Below the pieces are notes generated by a model that was not told the DNA's origin, made no database searches, and was given only the letters and a program-made list of their open reading frames with translations. The position numbers and the translations under genes are program-made. From Pelagihabitans sp963760375 (GTDB taxonomy: Bacteria; Bacteroidota; Bacteroidia; Flavobacteriales; Flavobacteriaceae): a stretch of DNA of 64,000 nt. Numbering within the stretch: position 1 is the stretch's first letter; each line of letters opens with the position of its first letter. Location: contig CAVXCS010000005.1 in assembly GCA_963760375.1 (NCBI GenBank), positions 434,001-498,000 of the forward strand. The letters are read 5' to 3'. Shown piece after piece: positions 62,686-64,000 of the stretch.

Positions 62686-62763
62686 GAATTTAATGTTAAT
62701 GGTTGCGTGGGTAAAATAAGAAGCATGAATATACGAATTATGTTTGCTATAATTGGATCATGA

Positions 62764-63231
62764 TCACTTAATCATAAGGCTCATCGATATCTCCACGGAG
62801 ATATTGAAGGCCAACGCGTTGCATCCCAAAGCCGACCTCGTATGTTTGCCATTTTCACCAAATATCTCTACCAAAAGATCGGAACATCCATTGATGACCG
62901 AAGCTTGATCGGTAAAGGTATCCGTGCAGTGTACGGAACCATCAATATGGAGTATATGGTGAACTTTGTCCAACGATTTAATAGCGCTTCTGGCCACCAG
63001 TAGCAAGTTCATTGCAGTAAGACGCGCTGCCTTGTAGCCCTGGGCAGTGGTGAGATCTTTTCCTACTTTCCCTAGGTATTCAGGAGGTATTTTGCTCCCT
63101 CTAAGGGGTCCATTTCCCGATAGGGTCAACAATTTGCCCGTTTGCCTAAATAAAATATAATTTGCACCATCAGGAACCGCTGGTACGGGAGGCAAATCTT
63201 TGAGGCCCATAAAAATTTTGTCATACGACAT
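62764..63231 (-). CDS. RidA/YjgF-family imine deaminase
   Basis: A 155-residue RidA (Rid) family protein. It has the catalytic Arg in 'KHTRSALGCNALAFNISVEI' (R132) with E147, so an imine/enamine deaminase function is plausible. At 155 residues it is longer than canonical RidA (about 128), like several YjgH-type members. It is the first gene of the minus-strand operon and is 78 bases upstream of the ThDP gene. In such operons RidA often removes reactive imines made by amino-acid oxidases. Confidence 0.88.
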   Translation of the reverse strand: MSYDKIFMGLKDLPPVPAVPDGANYILFRQTGKLLTLSGNGPLRGSKIPPEYLGKVGKDLTTAQGYKAARLTAMNLLLVARSAIKSLDKVHHILHIDGSVHCTDTFTDQASVINGCSDLLVEIFGENGKHTRSALGCNALAFNISVEISMSLMIK

Positions 63232-63482
63232 GATATTTTATTTAAGGGGCCAATTTAAAAATCTGTTTCATATGTATTGTAGTATTAGGACGAAACAGTG
63301 GTTTCCTTGTCCGAGCGTACCATTTTATTTACCGAAGTGCATTTCGCAATTGGACAAAACGACAGATAAGAATGACGGACGATACACAATTTACTGAAGT
63401 TCAATGGCCTATCATGTTTGTGCGAAGGAAAGTATTTCCTTGTCAGGTCAATTTCAAAAAAAGGGGGTAAAAATAGACTGGT
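63232..63482. other. Probable promoter region of the RidA operon
   Basis: Two hundred and fifty-one AT-rich bases between the HD gene stop and the RidA start. No exact minus-strand TAnnTTTG box is visible; no hairpin stands out. The operon may be read from here or through the HD gene. Confidence 0.5.
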
Positions 63483-64000
63483 TTATGCGATTAAAAGCTT
63501 GAGTTCTGCAATCCGCTTTTCTTTTTTGGGTTGGCGGTTTTTAATGGCAAATTCGGTATGGAAGCGGTGCTTTTCCAAAAATCTGATCTGTAGTTGATCC
63601 CATTCAGACTTGGATTTTACCACTGAAAAGAATTTCAATTCCTTGAAGAGTAAATTGCCGATCTTGTAAAAATCGTTTCGGCCCAGGTAATCGAGATCGC
63701 AATCACATAAAACCTTTTCCAATTCGGTCTTGGGGGATTGCGGTACTTTAGTGGCCATAATTAGGCCCTTTACCACCTCGATTTGCTTTTTGCCAAAACC
63801 ATAGGAAATCATTAAATCCGCCGTTATCGCTGCACCGTGTTCCTCATGGTTTTGGGTAGAAACGATAAAACCTATGTCATGGGTCAGCGCACCGATCCGT
63901 AAAAGTTTGGCATCCTCGGCCGGGAGATCTAGTCTTTTGATGTATTTATTGCAGGTCTTCAATACATCCAGGGTATGGTCTACACTATGATAGTACAACC
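63483..64000 (-). CDS. HD-domain phosphohydrolase (N-terminus beyond window)
   Basis: The frame is open to the right edge; about 172 residues are seen. 'YYHSVDHTLDVLKTCNKYI' and 'IGALTHDIGFIVSTQNHEEH' give the His and HD residues of the HD-domain metal phosphohydrolases. The C-terminus is Lys/Arg-rich. The substrate is unknown; nucleotide or cyclic-nucleotide hydrolysis is the usual range. Same strand as, and upstream of, the RidA operon. An apparent start near 63998 is only a TTG at the window edge and is not real. Confidence 0.82.
   Translation of the reverse strand, partial: LYYHSVDHTLDVLKTCNKYIKRLDLPAEDAKLLRIGALTHDIGFIVSTQNHEEHGAAITADLMISYGFGKKQIEVVKGLIMATKVPQSPKTELEKVLCDCDLDYLGRNDFYKIGNLLFKELKFFSVVKSKSEWDQLQIRFLEKHRFHTEFAIKNRQPKKEKRIAELKLLIA

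Noticed and set aside
63996..63998. TTG as the start of the HD protein
   Set aside because: The family's N-terminus is missing and the frame is open to the edge, so the gene is cut, not started here.

Overview
The window is a piece of a Bacteroidota chromosome, almost certainly a marine-type member of the Flavobacteriaceae. The evidence is the gene content (rpmB-rpmG-DUF4295-ftsY block, BshC of bacillithiol synthesis, DUF3667, DUF3820, DUF2911 and DUF6515 families, a Bacteroidota-type E2 acyltransferase), the many Bacteroidota -7 promoter elements (TAnnTTTG), and lipoproteins with short lipoboxes. I see no rRNA, tRNA, CRISPR array, insertion sequence, integrase or phage gene, so most of it reads as ordinary chromosome.

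Layout. 0-9.5 kb: tail of a CoA-binding protein, a sodium:solute symporter, recR, a lipoyl E2 acyltransferase, a cysteine-cluster protein, a DnaQ-like exonuclease, a fumarylacetoacetase-type hydrolase, an orphan Hpt protein, cinA, then the ribosomal block rpmB-rpmG-DUF4295 (the last only 50 codons, probably the Bacteroidota-specific ribosomal protein bL38) and ftsY. 9.5-17.3 kb: a DUF2911 protein, a serine hydrolase lipoprotein, a Tat-exported sugar isomerase-like protein, a DUF3820 protein, pyrG, yidC and a DUF6515 protein. 17.5-21 kb: two fasciclin (FAS1) lipoproteins, one with four FAS1 domains and one with two. 21-27 kb: mnmA, a nitronate monooxygenase-like enzyme, a GMC oxidoreductase with its small subunit, and a GAF histidine kinase. 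27-38 kb: an export-heavy minus-strand block with a 1141-residue HEAT-repeat/haem c dehydrogenase, a SCO copper protein, two paralogous TPR proteins with shared His motifs, DUF2007, and an M28 peptidase. 38-40 kb: a secreted FAS1 protein divergent from an ECF sigma factor and its RskA-type anti-sigma factor. 40-53.6 kb: rimO, a PNPOx-like protein, a SIMPL protein, guaA with a LysM/receptor-like lipid-envelope protein, osmC, a DUF922 protein, bshC, an M14 carboxypeptidase whose signal peptide is out of frame, and a DUF3667 membrane protein.

53.8-64 kb is the most unusual part and looks more AT-rich than the rest. It carries a 1325-residue protein built like mammalian soluble adenylyl cyclase (two tandem class III cyclase domains, then a P-loop ATPase and a long helical/TPR tail). 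Facing it is a tight minus-strand operon of four enzymes: RidA-type imine deaminase, thiamine-diphosphate enzyme of the acetolactate synthase type, flavin amine/amino-acid oxidase, and a KAS III-fold protein that seems to lack the catalytic cysteine. Together these could oxidise an amino acid to an imine/2-oxo acid, hydrolyse the imine, join or decarboxylate the oxo acid and pass the product to an acyltransferase. I know of no described pathway with exactly this set; it is my main candidate for an undescribed system. A partial HD-domain protein at the right edge lies just upstream of this operon.
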